Notes under the pieces: model-generated
What the model was told of the DNA's origin: nothing
The model's database searches: none
The model's input: the letters and a program-made list of their open reading frames with translations, nothing else
NCBI GenBank assembly: GCA_902773065.1
Contig: CACYDD010000382.1
Coordinates: 1-13,743, forward strand
Direction of reading: 5' to 3'
Length of the DNA stretch: 13,743 nt
DNA from: an uncultured Ruminococcus sp.
Lineage (GTDB): Bacteria > Bacillota > Clostridia > Oscillospirales > Acutalibacteraceae
Shown here: positions 1 to 7,265 of the stretch, in pieces
Numbering within the stretch: position 1 is the first letter of the stretch
Layout: each line of letters opens with the position of its first letter
Made by a program: the position numbers and the translations under genes

Positions 1-1463
1 ACATGGGTTCATGGCGTAAGCCTGAGGGAAAAACCGAGGCAGACGGCGGTGCCCAGTGGTTCAGATATGATGAAATTGCAGATGATTTAATCAAATATGT
101 AAAACAAAATCATTTTACACATATTGAGATCCTTCCGCTTGCCGAGTTTCCGTTTGACGGTTCTTGGGGTTATCAGACAGCACAGTATTACAGTGCAACA
201 TCAAGATACGGCACTCCCGAACAGCTTATGACATTCGTTAACAAATGTCATAACAATGGTATCGGTGTGATTATTGATTTTGCCTTTGTACATTTTGTAA
301 GGGATAATTATTCCCTTGCAAAATTTGACGGAACTGACCTTTATGAATATCCGCCTTCGGATGTCAATCAGAGTGAGTGGGGTACATATAACTTTAATGT
401 GTCCAAGGGAGAAGTTCAGAGCTATCTTCTTTCATGTGCTGCTTTCTGGTTGGATGCTTATCATTTTGACGGAATACGTATGGATGCGATTAATAACGGT
501 ATATACTGGATGGGCAATAAAGACCGTGGTGTGAATGATCGTTCCGTAGAGTTCTTCAGGAAGATGAATCAGAGATTAAACGAAAGATTTAAGAATATCA
601 TGCTCATCGCAGAGGATTCCTCTGATTATCCGGGTGTCACAAAACCTGTTGAAGAAGGTGGTCTCGGTTTTGACTATAAGTGGGATATGGGCTGGATGAA
701 TGATACGCTCGAATATATGAAGATCGATCCGCTTTTCAGAATGGGCAACCATAATAAGATCAACTGGTCCATGGCGTATTTTTATTTTGAAAGATTTATT
801 CTTCCGCTTTCACATGACGAGGTTGTTCACGGAAAGGCAACCATTGTTCAGAAGATGTGGGGCGGTGATTATGCCAATAAATTTGCACAGGCAAGGACCT
901 TGTATGCTTATATGTTCACTCACCCCGGCAAAACACTGAACTTTATGGGTAATGAGCTTGGTATGTTCAGAGAGTGGGACGAAACAAAAGAGCTTGACTG
1001 GTTTCTGATTGAGGATTACGAAATGCACCGCTGCTTCCACAGATTTTTCCGTGAAATAGGAGAGCTGACCACAACCAATCCGGCTTTCTATGAAAAGGAT
1101 TATGAAGAGGATGGTTTCCTGTGGATCAATGCGGACGATGCTGACCATAATGTATATTCCTATTACAGAATGACAGACGGACAGAAGTATGTGATCGTTT
1201 GCAATATGTCACCAGTACAAAGAGATAATTATAAAATCGGTCTGAAGGACAGCTGTACTCTGACAGAGGTACTTAATACCGATTTTGAGATTTACGGCGG
1301 TAAAGGCATTACTAATGCAGAGCCGATCGAATCAGAACCTGTACTCTGCTGTCAGTGGGAACATTCAGCTGATATCAGGCTTGCACCTTTCGGAACAGCA
1401 ATTTTTGCTGTAAAAGATGATCCGAAATCCAAAGCGAAAAAAACAGCGAAAAAATCCAAATAA
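1..1463 (+). CDS. glgB: 1,4-alpha-glucan branching enzyme, 3' portion (5' end outside the window)
   Basis: Glycogen branching enzyme of GH13: it cuts alpha-1,4 glucan chains and re-attaches them as alpha-1,6 branches in the cytoplasm. The reading frame is open at the left edge. The first visible residues (MGSWRKPEG) match the conserved stretch that opens the catalytic barrel, so the N-terminal carbohydrate-binding part is missing from the window rather than lost from the gene. All four GH13 regions are visible in the 486 residues: DFAFVHF (about 92-98), FDGIRMDA with nucleophile Asp161, LIAED with acid/base Glu204, and LSHDEVVHGK with Asp272. GFDYKWDMGWMNDTLEY is a GlgB signature. The beta-sandwich C-terminal domain follows, and the protein ends in a lysine-rich tail (KSKAKKTAKKSK) that is not part of the core fold. 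A strong terminator follows at once, so no downstream gene shares its transcript. The family call is very secure. Confidence 0.96.
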   Translation, partial: MGSWRKPEGKTEADGGAQWFRYDEIADDLIKYVKQNHFTHIEILPLAEFPFDGSWGYQTAQYYSATSRYGTPEQLMTFVNKCHNNGIGVIIDFAFVHFVRDNYSLAKFDGTDLYEYPPSDVNQSEWGTYNFNVSKGEVQSYLLSCAAFWLDAYHFDGIRMDAINNGIYWMGNKDRGVNDRSVEFFRKMNQRLNERFKNIMLIAEDSSDYPGVTKPVEEGGLGFDYKWDMGWMNDTLEYMKIDPLFRMGNHNKINWSMAYFYFERFILPLSHDEVVHGKATIVQKMWGGDYANKFAQARTLYAYMFTHPGKTLNFMGNELGMFREWDETKELDWFLIEDYEMHRCFHRFFREIGELTTTNPAFYEKDYEEDGFLWINADDADHNVYSYYRMTDGQKYVIVCNMSPVQRDNYKIGLKDSCTLTEVLNTDFEIYGGKGITNAEPIESEPVLCCQWEHSADIRLAPFGTAIFAVKDDPKSKAKKTAKKSK

Positions 1464-1469
1464 AAACCG

Positions 1470-1505
1470 AAAGGCATATCGCTTCATACATCGATATGCC
1501 TTTTT
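1470..1505 (+). terminator. Intrinsic terminator of glgB
   Basis: A perfect 12-bp stem (AAAGGCATATCG with CGATATGCCTTT) has a 10-base loop. It runs into TTTTT and begins seven bases after the glgB stop codon. Confidence 0.92.
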
Positions 1506-1588
1506 ATGGTGCAATACTCAGATTCGACCTGAATTGAACGGCAAAGGGAATATAATAATGATACTATTTTTATTGGGTGTGATATTAT

Positions 1589-2599
1589 ATGGCAAGAAGA
1601 ATCAGTTATCTGGCGGCAAGAGTGCTGAAAATGAACTATGGCAATATGTTTAAAACGGCACGGGCGGTTTCAAAAAAATGTGACAAATCCTTTGCAGATA
1701 TCATTAAGGATATGGTTCACTGCGGCATGAAATATCAGGCAGGCTATTATGATTACCAGGAATTTGAATTTTATCTTCTTGATGAAAAGCAAAGGGAGAC
1801 CTATCTGACAAGAGGAAAAAATAATGCGATTATTTTAAAATACAACAATAAAAAATATATGCCAGTGTTTGATGATAAAATCGCGTTCAATAAAGTTTTC
1901 GGGAAATTTCTCAATCGTGACTGGCTGGATCTGAATGAAGCAAGTGTAAAAAAATTTGTAAAGTTTATCAAAAAGCACCATGATATTATTGCCAAGCCTG
2001 CGGATGGTGTTGGGGGGGCAGGTGTTGAGAAGTACAGTATTAAAAACCCTGATGATGTGAAAGAAATTGCCGCACTGTATGAAATACTGAAAAAGAAAAA
2101 GCAGAATCTGATTGAAGCGTTTATTGTTCAGCATCCCGATATGAATGTAATGTATGAGGGTTCGGTCAATACACTAAGAATGTTCACTTTTTGTAAGGAG
2201 GGGAAGGGCTGCTTTTTGCAGGCGATCCTCAAAATCGGCAACGGCGGCGTAGTGGATAATTTTTCCAGCGGTGGTATGTACACATTCGTGGATGATGACG
2301 GTATCGTAGAGGTGCCTGCAATCGATAAAGACGATCAGCAGTATACCTGTCATCCGATCACAGGTACAGAAATCGTTGGATTTCAGGTGCCGATGTTTGC
2401 ACAGGCAGTAGATCTTGTCAAAAAAGCGGCCGAAATAGTGCCGCAGGTAGCCTATATTGGTTGGGATGTTGCCATCAGTGAAGACGGTCCGGTTATCATA
2501 GAAGGAAACTGCTTTCCGGGTGTCTTTCAGAAAAGGGCAAGTTTCAGTAAGGATAAAACAGGCATTATCCCCCGATACAGAGAATATATGGAGGTATAA
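1589..2599 (+). CDS. ATP-grasp ligase, sugar-transfer-associated type (PF14397-like)
   Basis: A 336-residue ATP-grasp protein. These enzymes join a carboxylate to an amine or similar nucleophile through an acyl-phosphate; the substrate here is unknown. Visible features are a basic N-terminal helix region (1-60), the nucleotide-binding lysine and glycine loop AKPADGVGGAGV (Lys136, loop 138-145), NTLR at 194-197, and the metal-binding end GWDV (Asp293) with IIEGN (Glu305, Asn307). The pattern fits the family found near cell-surface polysaccharide and sugar-transfer genes, but no such gene is adjacent. glgB lies upstream behind a terminator, so the neighbourhood says little. The ATG at 1589 has only a weak upstream GGGTG. 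An internal ATG at 1631 (Met15) has no better site, and the longer start keeps a plausible basic helix. A TATAAT at 1551-1556 could be a -10 box but lacks a well-spaced -35. The gene is flanked by terminators and is probably monocistronic. Confidence 0.8.
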   Translation: MARRISYLAARVLKMNYGNMFKTARAVSKKCDKSFADIIKDMVHCGMKYQAGYYDYQEFEFYLLDEKQRETYLTRGKNNAIILKYNNKKYMPVFDDKIAFNKVFGKFLNRDWLDLNEASVKKFVKFIKKHHDIIAKPADGVGGAGVEKYSIKNPDDVKEIAALYEILKKKKQNLIEAFIVQHPDMNVMYEGSVNTLRMFTFCKEGKGCFLQAILKIGNGGVVDNFSSGGMYTFVDDDGIVEVPAIDKDDQQYTCHPITGTEIVGFQVPMFAQAVDLVKKAAEIVPQVAYIGWDVAISEDGPVIIEGNCFPGVFQKRASFSKDKTGIIPRYREYMEV

Positions 2600-2675
2600 C
2601 AGGATTCAGAGGGTAGGGGTCAGGAATCGGCAACACAGTTAAAAAATGAATGACAGTCCGAATCTGATATAACGG

Positions 2676-2712
2676 TATGCAGTGATTTTACAGTCACTGC
2701 ATAATTTTTTTT
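2676..2712 (+). terminator. Intrinsic terminator after the ATP-grasp gene
   Basis: A perfect 10-bp stem (TATGCAGTGA with TCACTGCATA) has an 8-base loop. It is followed by AA-free T8 at 2705-2712, after one unpaired A at 2704. It lies about 75 bases past the ATP-grasp stop and isolates the rex operon from upstream transcription. The stretch 2600-2675 holds nothing else I recognise. Confidence 0.9.
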
Positions 2713-2739
2713 AAAATATACTTTACAATCTGCTATAAA
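2711..2739 (+). promoter_or_regulatory. Probable promoter of the rex-clcF operon
   Basis: An extended -10 box, TGC TATAAA (hexamer 2734-2739), stands 17 bases after a weak -35, TTAAAA (2711-2716). A second reading is TTTACA (2722-2727), 17 bases, TAAACT (2745-2750). Both place the start of transcription upstream of the proposed Rex operator. Predicted by eye only. Confidence 0.5.
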
Positions 2740-2763
2740 ACTGTTAAACTATAAGTAGGGAGA

Positions 2764-2781
2764 ATGACAAAAAATTAACAA
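2764..2781 (+). promoter_or_regulatory. Candidate Rex operator upstream of rex
   Basis: ATGACAA-AAAA-TTAACAA fits the known Rex box TTGTTAA-N4-TTAACAA. The right half matches 7 of 7 and the left half 4 of 7. It lies between the predicted promoter and the rex start codon (2801), where a bound repressor would block transcription. Rex genes are often autoregulated this way in Firmicutes. The weak left half is the main reason for doubt. Confidence 0.5.
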
Positions 2782-2800
2782 ATCAGGTCGGTGAATATGA

Positions 2801-3457
2801 ATGCATAAATATGAAAATATATCCGCCCCCGTCATTAAACGACTGCCGCGATATTACCGTTTTTTGGGCGAACTGCTTGATAAAGGTGTGATGCGTATCT
2901 CATCAAGAGAGCTTTCGGATAAGATGGGATTTACCGCTTCGCAGATCAGGCAGGATCTCAACTGCTTTGGAGGATTTGGTCAGCAGGGTTACGGATATTC
3001 TGTTGAAAGCCTGTATAATGAGATCGGGCATATTCTGGGACTGGATCATAAATATAAGGCAATCCTGATAGGCGCAGGTAATTTAGGTAAAGCAGTAGCG
3101 GTACACATGTCGTTTGAAAAAAGAGGATTTCAGCTGATCGGTATCTTTGACAATGATCCTGCAAAGGTTAGCACAGTGATCAGAGATATTCCTGTGACGA
3201 ATCTCGATCGTCTGGAAGATTTTTGTGCGGAACATCCGACAGATGTTGCGATTTTCTGTGTGCCGAAAACAGCCACTCAGGGTATCGCGGACAGACTGTA
3301 TCAACTCGGAATCAAGAATTACTGGAATTTCAGTCATTATGATCTGTCGATTCACTATGACGATATTATTGTAGAAAACGTGCATCTTAACGACAGCCTG
3401 ATGATTCTTTGCTACAGAATTTCCGATGCAAACGACGAACCCGAAAATACAAAATGA
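2801..3457 (+). CDS. rex: Redox-sensing transcriptional repressor Rex
   Basis: A cytoplasmic repressor that senses the NADH/NAD+ ratio. Bound to DNA when NADH is low, it is released when NADH rises, freeing fermentation and respiration genes. The 218 residues show the N-terminal winged helix (about 10-72), with recognition helix ISSRELSDKMGFTASQIRQDL and the wing FGGFGQQGYGY. The Rossmann domain follows, with GAGNLG at 91-96 and the acidic FDNDP after strand 2 (Asp117). The length is normal for the family. The start at 2801 has an AGGTCGG-type ribosome binding site 8 to 10 bases upstream; an ATG four bases earlier is in another frame and stops at once. The stop overlaps the next start as ATGA, so rex and the CLC antiporter gene are translationally coupled. 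A candidate Rex operator upstream points to autoregulation. Confidence 0.96.
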   Translation: MHKYENISAPVIKRLPRYYRFLGELLDKGVMRISSRELSDKMGFTASQIRQDLNCFGGFGQQGYGYSVESLYNEIGHILGLDHKYKAILIGAGNLGKAVAVHMSFEKRGFQLIGIFDNDPAKVSTVIRDIPVTNLDRLEDFCAEHPTDVAIFCVPKTATQGIADRLYQLGIKNYWNFSHYDLSIHYDDIIVENVHLNDSLMILCYRISDANDEPENTK

Positions 3458-4770
3458 AAAAGAATAATATAACTGTTTTGAATTTTAAAGAAAAACGCAC
3501 GCCGAAAGATATTTTTTCCTACTATACGCATAATGCTGTTTATTTGTTTTTTTACTGTATTTGTGCTTTGTTTCTGGGGATTGTGACAGGTGCGATTGAT
3601 GCACTTTTCGGTATTGTGCTTCTGCAAATAACAGATTATCGATCCGAAAACCCATATTATTTCATCCCGTTTCTGGCACTTGCAGGTCTTATAATATTTT
3701 ACATTTATGATCGTTTCGGCAAAGAAACACAAAGCGGAATGAAGCTTGTGTTTGAAAGAGCACAGAACAGAAGAAGTGAGATCAGACTTCGGCTGATTCC
3801 TTTTGTTACATTAAGCACATGGCTGACACATCTTTTCGGAGGAAGTGCAGGAAGAGAAGGCGTTGCGGTTCAGATCGGCGGAACACTCGGAAGCTTTACT
3901 GCACAGAAATTCATTAAGCATGACAAAAATTCTGCTGAAATACTTACCATAACAGGTATGGCGGCAGGATTCGGCGGATTGTTCCGTACACCGATGGCGG
4001 CAATATTTTTTGCGACAGAGGTAATTTCTGTAGGAAAGATAAAGGTCAAAGCACTTTTGTCCGCTTTTATTGCGGCATATACAGCAAGCTTTGTTTCGGG
4101 CTATTTAGGATTGGAAAAATTCACGGTCGTGTCCGATATTACACTAAATACGGATGTGCAGACGATTGCGGCATTATGTATGGCAGGTGTATTTTTTGGC
4201 ATTACAGGAGGTTCATTTGCCTTTGCATTAAAAAAGGTCAAAAAGCTGCTTTCGGATCTTATCCCGAATCCGTATGTAAAAATCGCAGTAGCAGGTGCTG
4301 TAATCAGTATTTTTTCGCTTCTGCTTTACAGCGGCAGATATTCAGGACTCGGAACGAACCTGATTGCTGCGGCTGTTGGCGGCGGTGAAATTTATTATTG
4401 GGATTTTATTCTGAAATTTGTTTTTACTGTTGTAACACTTTCGGCAGGCTATCAGGGAGGAGAGGTAACACCGCTGTTTGCCATAGGAGCTTCCTTTGGT
4501 GCAGTTCTTGCCCTGATTTTCAATATGCCTGTTCTTTTGTTTGCTGCTTTAGGCTATGCAGCCGTTTTCGGTGCAGCAACAAATACGCTGATCGCACCGA
4601 TATTCATCGGTGTGGAAGTATTCGGCTATCAATATATACCATATTTTTTTGTTGTCTGTGTCCTTGCTTATATTACCAACGGCAATAATAGTATCTATTC
4701 GTTTGAAAGCAAAAATAAGGTTATCAATATCGGCAATAAAAGAAAAATTATCATCAAACAAAACAAATAA
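3454..4770 (+). CDS. CLC-type fluoride/proton antiporter (CLC-F subfamily)
   Basis: A 438-residue polytopic membrane protein of the CLC superfamily. It should export fluoride from the cytoplasm in exchange for protons. Residues point to the CLC-F branch rather than to chloride CLCs. The usual GSGIP anion loop is replaced by SGMK (Met96), and the gating motif is GREGV with Glu135 in place of GREGP. The later anion-binding helix reads GGEVTP (Glu337, Thr339) instead of GxFxP, and Tyr415 is kept. From memory, these align at near-constant offset with Met79, Glu118, Glu318, Thr320 and Tyr396 of the characterised CLC-F from Enterococcus casseliflavus. The frame also opens at 3409 inside rex, but the start at 3454 is preferred because it gives the ATGA overlap with the rex stop and the normal N-terminus. 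No CBS domains are present. CLC-F genes are often controlled by a fluoride riboswitch, and none was recognised here. The link to rex suggests redox control instead. Confidence 0.88.
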   Translation: MKKNNITVLNFKEKRTPKDIFSYYTHNAVYLFFYCICALFLGIVTGAIDALFGIVLLQITDYRSENPYYFIPFLALAGLIIFYIYDRFGKETQSGMKLVFERAQNRRSEIRLRLIPFVTLSTWLTHLFGGSAGREGVAVQIGGTLGSFTAQKFIKHDKNSAEILTITGMAAGFGGLFRTPMAAIFFATEVISVGKIKVKALLSAFIAAYTASFVSGYLGLEKFTVVSDITLNTDVQTIAALCMAGVFFGITGGSFAFALKKVKKLLSDLIPNPYVKIAVAGAVISIFSLLLYSGRYSGLGTNLIAAAVGGGEIYYWDFILKFVFTVVTLSAGYQGGEVTPLFAIGASFGAVLALIFNMPVLLFAALGYAAVFGAATNTLIAPIFIGVEVFGYQYIPYFFVVCVLAYITNGNNSIYSFESKNKVINIGNKRKIIIKQNK

Positions 4771-4778
4771 CATAAAAA

Positions 4779-4824
4779 CCCCTCCAAAGGCATAAAAATT
4801 TAGAAAGCCTTTGGAGGGGATTTT
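4779..4824. terminator. Bidirectional hairpin: terminator that also masks the next ribosome binding site
   Basis: A perfect 13-bp stem (CCCCTCCAAAGGC at 4779-4791 with GCCTTTGGAGGGG at 4807-4819) has a 15-base loop. On the plus strand it follows the CLC-F stop and runs into ATTTTG, a modest U tract. On the minus strand the stem is followed directly by TTTTT, a better terminator for the operon coming from the right. The plus-strand 3' arm contains GGAGGGG, the only good ribosome binding site for the ATG at 4828, so folding would hide it. Confidence 0.8.
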
Positions 4825-4827
4825 GTT

Positions 4828-5088
4828 ATGGAAAATTGGGTCGTACCTGTTATCTGTGTCTCTGTTATGCTTGTGCTGATCATTATCCAGCTGATCATGC
4901 GTTCAAAGCATCCGATACGTTCGGCATTTTTGTCGCTTCTGCCCGGAATTATAGCACTTGCCTGTGTGAACCTTACCGCTGCATTTACCTCTGTTACCGT
5001 TCCCGTCAGTCCGTTGACGCTCGCTGTTTCTGCTGTCCTTGGCATACCGGGGGTAATAGGGCTTCTGGTGATTCAAAGAATTTTATAA
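4828..5088 (+). CDS. bofA: BofA-family membrane protein (pro-sigmaK processing inhibitor-like)
   Basis: An 86-residue hydrophobic protein with two clear membrane segments (about 4-23 and 33-53) and a hydrophobic C-terminal stretch. The C-terminal half, VPVSPLTLAVSAVLGIPGV then IGLLVIQRIL, carries the BofA signature: VNL, a VPVSPLT loop and LGIPG at 71-75. Bacillus subtilis BofA ends with a very similar pattern. BofA holds the membrane protease SpoIVFB inactive in the forespore outer membrane so that pro-sigmaK is not cut too early. Whether this homologue does so is unknown, since no sporulation gene is nearby. The length matches the family. The ribosome binding site GGAGGGG lies about 10 bases before the ATG but is locked in a strong hairpin. 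The last six bases overlap, tail to tail, the end of the PurA-like gene on the other strand. Confidence 0.75.
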   Translation: MENWVVPVICVSVMLVLIIIQLIMRSKHPIRSAFLSLLPGIIALACVNLTAAFTSVTVPVSPLTLAVSAVLGIPGVIGLLVIQRIL

Positions 5089-6285
5089 TAATAAATCCTC
5101 CGCATATTTTGACTTTGAAAGATATATGTTGTCAAACAAAGCTTTTTTACGGATATTTTTCGTAAACGTATTGACCGGTACTTCACCATTGCAGGTAAGC
5201 ACGTTACCGTTGGTTTCATCATTATGTGTCAGCATAAGAGAAAGTGTGAATTTGCTTTGAAGTTCGGCAATATCACCTTTTACAGCTGAGAGAAATTCGT
5301 TTTGTGTTCCGTGTGAGGCAAATCTGAGAGTTCCCTGCCAGTCATTCGGGATGTTTGTCTTGTCGGTAATGCAATATTTCGTATGGTTAAATAAATCGGC
5401 ATAGGGAAGAGGTCCGCAGCCGTGACGGGTCACATAGGTTCTTGTCACATACACAAGTTCTAATGTTTCATCGGGCATATATTTGAGACAGAAATGATCG
5501 GGATTGTATGCCCCTGTTCTTGATGAGGTAAGATGTGGTGCATACAGCAGATAAAACTCATCAAGTAATAATCCCTGTGCACCCTCAAATATGATTTCTT
5601 CATAATTGTTCAGTAAATGAGGTGAAAAAATTTTAATGAATTGGGAATTTCGACACATTTGTTCCGCTGTATTTTCAAGAATGCTGTCATCTGTCAGAAG
5701 CTCTGCATACTGACCGCAGTTTTTGATATCCAGTCCCAGCTCTTTCAGCCGCAGCGGAACATAAATTTTTCTGATACGTTTTAATGTACTGAATAATTCC
5801 TGTGAACTCATGCCTTTGATGTTTGCTAAAGGCAAACAAAATTCCTTTTGAGCCGAGCGAGTAACTGCTTCATTGATTCCCATGCCACAGCTTCCGTGAC
5901 GGTTTTCGCCCCTTGCTGTTTCAAGTGCCATATTGATCAAAACATCATCAATATACACACATCTGCATTGTTTATCGGCATAGATGGTTGGAGTCAGCCC
6001 CGACAGTGCATGAAAATCATTGATTTCATCGCCGAGCTTGTATAAATCGGGAAGAAAGGTTTCCGACCAGAGTGTATCGGCATCTCTGAATGACCCTGAC
6101 GAAAGCTGATGGAAAATAAACCTCTTATCAGGGAAATCCACCGTGTGTCCTGCCTGTGCGCCGCCATTATGACGAATAACAAGGCATTTTTTATTTTGCT
6201 TTTGTGCAAGAAGAGAAAAGTAATCTACCGCAAGACCTTTTCCCTCGTCACCAAAATTTTTGCCTATCACTGCACGAATTTTCAT
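5083..6285 (-). CDS. Divergent PurA (adenylosuccinate synthetase) homologue, last gene of the vWA operon
   Basis: A 400-residue GTP-dependent ligase of the PurA fold. PurA joins IMP and aspartate, using GTP to phosphorylate the IMP oxygen. Core motifs are kept: GDEGKG (12-17) with catalytic Asp13, RHNGGAQAGHTV (38-49) with His47, FHQLSSG (58-64), FEGAQGLLLD (233-242) and TRTYVTRHGCGP (281-292). Differences are marked. GQWGDEG has become GKNFGDEG, and the aspartate loop (TTTGR in PurA) is replaced by WQGTLRFASHG (316-326), keeping only one arginine. The guanine-recognition NKxD-like site reads THND (353-356), and the C-terminal STGP-type end is missing. A changed substrate is therefore likely. 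It is not a typical PurZ of Z-genome phages, because that family replaces the catalytic Asp that is kept here. Its ATG overlaps the stop of the vWA gene before it (ATGA, 6282-6285), so the two are coupled. Family secure, reaction unknown. Confidence 0.85.
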   Translation of the reverse strand: MKIRAVIGKNFGDEGKGLAVDYFSLLAQKQNKKCLVIRHNGGAQAGHTVDFPDKRFIFHQLSSGSFRDADTLWSETFLPDLYKLGDEINDFHALSGLTPTIYADKQCRCVYIDDVLINMALETARGENRHGSCGMGINEAVTRSAQKEFCLPLANIKGMSSQELFSTLKRIRKIYVPLRLKELGLDIKNCGQYAELLTDDSILENTAEQMCRNSQFIKIFSPHLLNNYEEIIFEGAQGLLLDEFYLLYAPHLTSSRTGAYNPDHFCLKYMPDETLELVYVTRTYVTRHGCGPLPYADLFNHTKYCITDKTNIPNDWQGTLRFASHGTQNEFLSAVKGDIAELQSKFTLSLMLTHNDETNGNVLTCNGEVPVNTFTKNIRKKALFDNIYLSKSKYAEDLLL

Positions 6286-7253
6286 TTGCCGAACAGTCTT
6301 TCAAAAAAGTTCTTTTTTGTTTTTGGTGCATTTGCTTCGGTATTGTTCTGAGCGGTATCATCTGTTATTATGTCACTTTCAGAATTTAAATTAATTGAAG
6401 AGATGGTCTCGCTGACAAACGGAATCGCCTCTTTGTCCCATTGGTTAATAACATTGTTTCTGTCTGAGCCGTTAACAAGCTGCATAATCGAAATGATGAC
6501 TTCGGAAAGATATTTTACTCCGTCAGCCTGAACATTTGCCACTCTTCCCGGAAGAAGTTTGTTCCACGATTCAAAGCCTGTCGGACGAATGGATTTTGTG
6601 ATGATATGGAAAAGTTCATATTTTTCGCTTGCCATTGCGATTAGCTGCTCTCTCGAAAGCTCTTCCGGGATATCATCATCATAGATTTTTTTGGCAAGAT
6701 CCGCCCTCAGCCCCCTGTCACAGATATCATCGCCGATTGTGAAAAGAAAGCCTTTTTTTCGTCGCTTGTCAAAGCTGTCAATTTTGGTATGATTTGCCGC
6801 AAAGTACCATACATAACTGTCGCCGCTGTAGCCCTGACCTCTACGCTCAATCCAGATATCAAAAAGCTGTTCGGCAATTTTGATATCCGCTTCAAACTGT
6901 GTTACCTGAAGCGGCGCACCGTCTAAATAATTTCCGAATGCCGCGCACATGATATGCGGATTGGTAACAGGCTGTTTGTCATAGATCTCGGTTATGGTTC
7001 TGTTCAGTGCATTTTTGGCGATCTCTTCAGCAAGATAACCCATAGAAGCGGTATCGTCAAAGGCGATGATGATCGGCGTGGACAGCGGTGAATCGCTGCT
7101 GTCGCAGGATTCACGCATATTGATGAATTTCGGGTTGTATTGATCCTTTAATTCACCGTTTCTGAAAATCTGTGAAACATCGGAGGAATTGTTAATTCCT
7201 CTGCTTGATTTTAATTTTGCCCAGTCGTTGGATGTATAACTTCCGTATCCCAT
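6282..7253 (-). CDS. vWA-like protein, copy 1 (MGYGSYT type)
   Basis: A 323-residue soluble protein with a von Willebrand factor A-like core. After the strand STPIIIAF comes DDTAS (66-70), which fits the DxSxS metal-binding MIDAS loop. PLQVTQFEADI may supply the third MIDAS threonine, and FLFTIGDDICD a later acidic strand. It is a paralogue of the next gene upstream: both begin MGYGSYT-NDW-KL, share SPxSTPIII and QVTQFEADI, and share WYFAA-HTK followed by KRRKKGFLFTIG. This copy adds a C-terminal tail of low complexity ending in KNFFERLFGK, absent from the other copy, which may be a docking peptide. The start has a perfect AGGAGGT seven bases upstream, 12 bases after the previous stop; the end overlaps the PurA-like start by four bases. 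vWA domains usually act as metal-dependent scaffolds for protein complexes. No signal peptide or membrane segment is seen. The precise role is unknown. Confidence 0.8.
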   Translation of the reverse strand: MGYGSYTSNDWAKLKSSRGINNSSDVSQIFRNGELKDQYNPKFINMRESCDSSDSPLSTPIIIAFDDTASMGYLAEEIAKNALNRTITEIYDKQPVTNPHIMCAAFGNYLDGAPLQVTQFEADIKIAEQLFDIWIERRGQGYSGDSYVWYFAANHTKIDSFDKRRKKGFLFTIGDDICDRGLRADLAKKIYDDDIPEELSREQLIAMASEKYELFHIITKSIRPTGFESWNKLLPGRVANVQADGVKYLSEVIISIMQLVNGSDRNNVINQWDKEAIPFVSETISSINLNSESDIITDDTAQNNTEANAPKTKKNFFERLFGK

Positions 7254-7265
7254 AGTATTGACCTC

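Noticed and set aside
1534..1556. Promoter TTGAAC/TATAAT before the ATP-grasp gene
   Set aside because: The spacer is 11 bases, too short; the -10 may be real but I could not pair it with a -35.
2600..2800. Possible fluoride riboswitch ahead of the rex-clcF operon
   Set aside because: I looked for the conserved fluoride-aptamer segments (such as the GATGG and ATAAAC parts in order) and did not find them; the region is explained by a terminator, promoter and Rex box.
3083..3385. Antisense and alternative-frame open reading frames inside rex, glgB, clcF, the vWA genes and the permease
   Set aside because: They lack ribosome binding sites and recognisable motifs and lie wholly within well-supported genes on the other frame or strand.
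3454..4770. Ordinary chloride channel annotation for the CLC gene
   Set aside because: SGMK, GREGV and GGEVTP in place of GSGIP, GREGP and GxFxP fit the fluoride-transporting branch.
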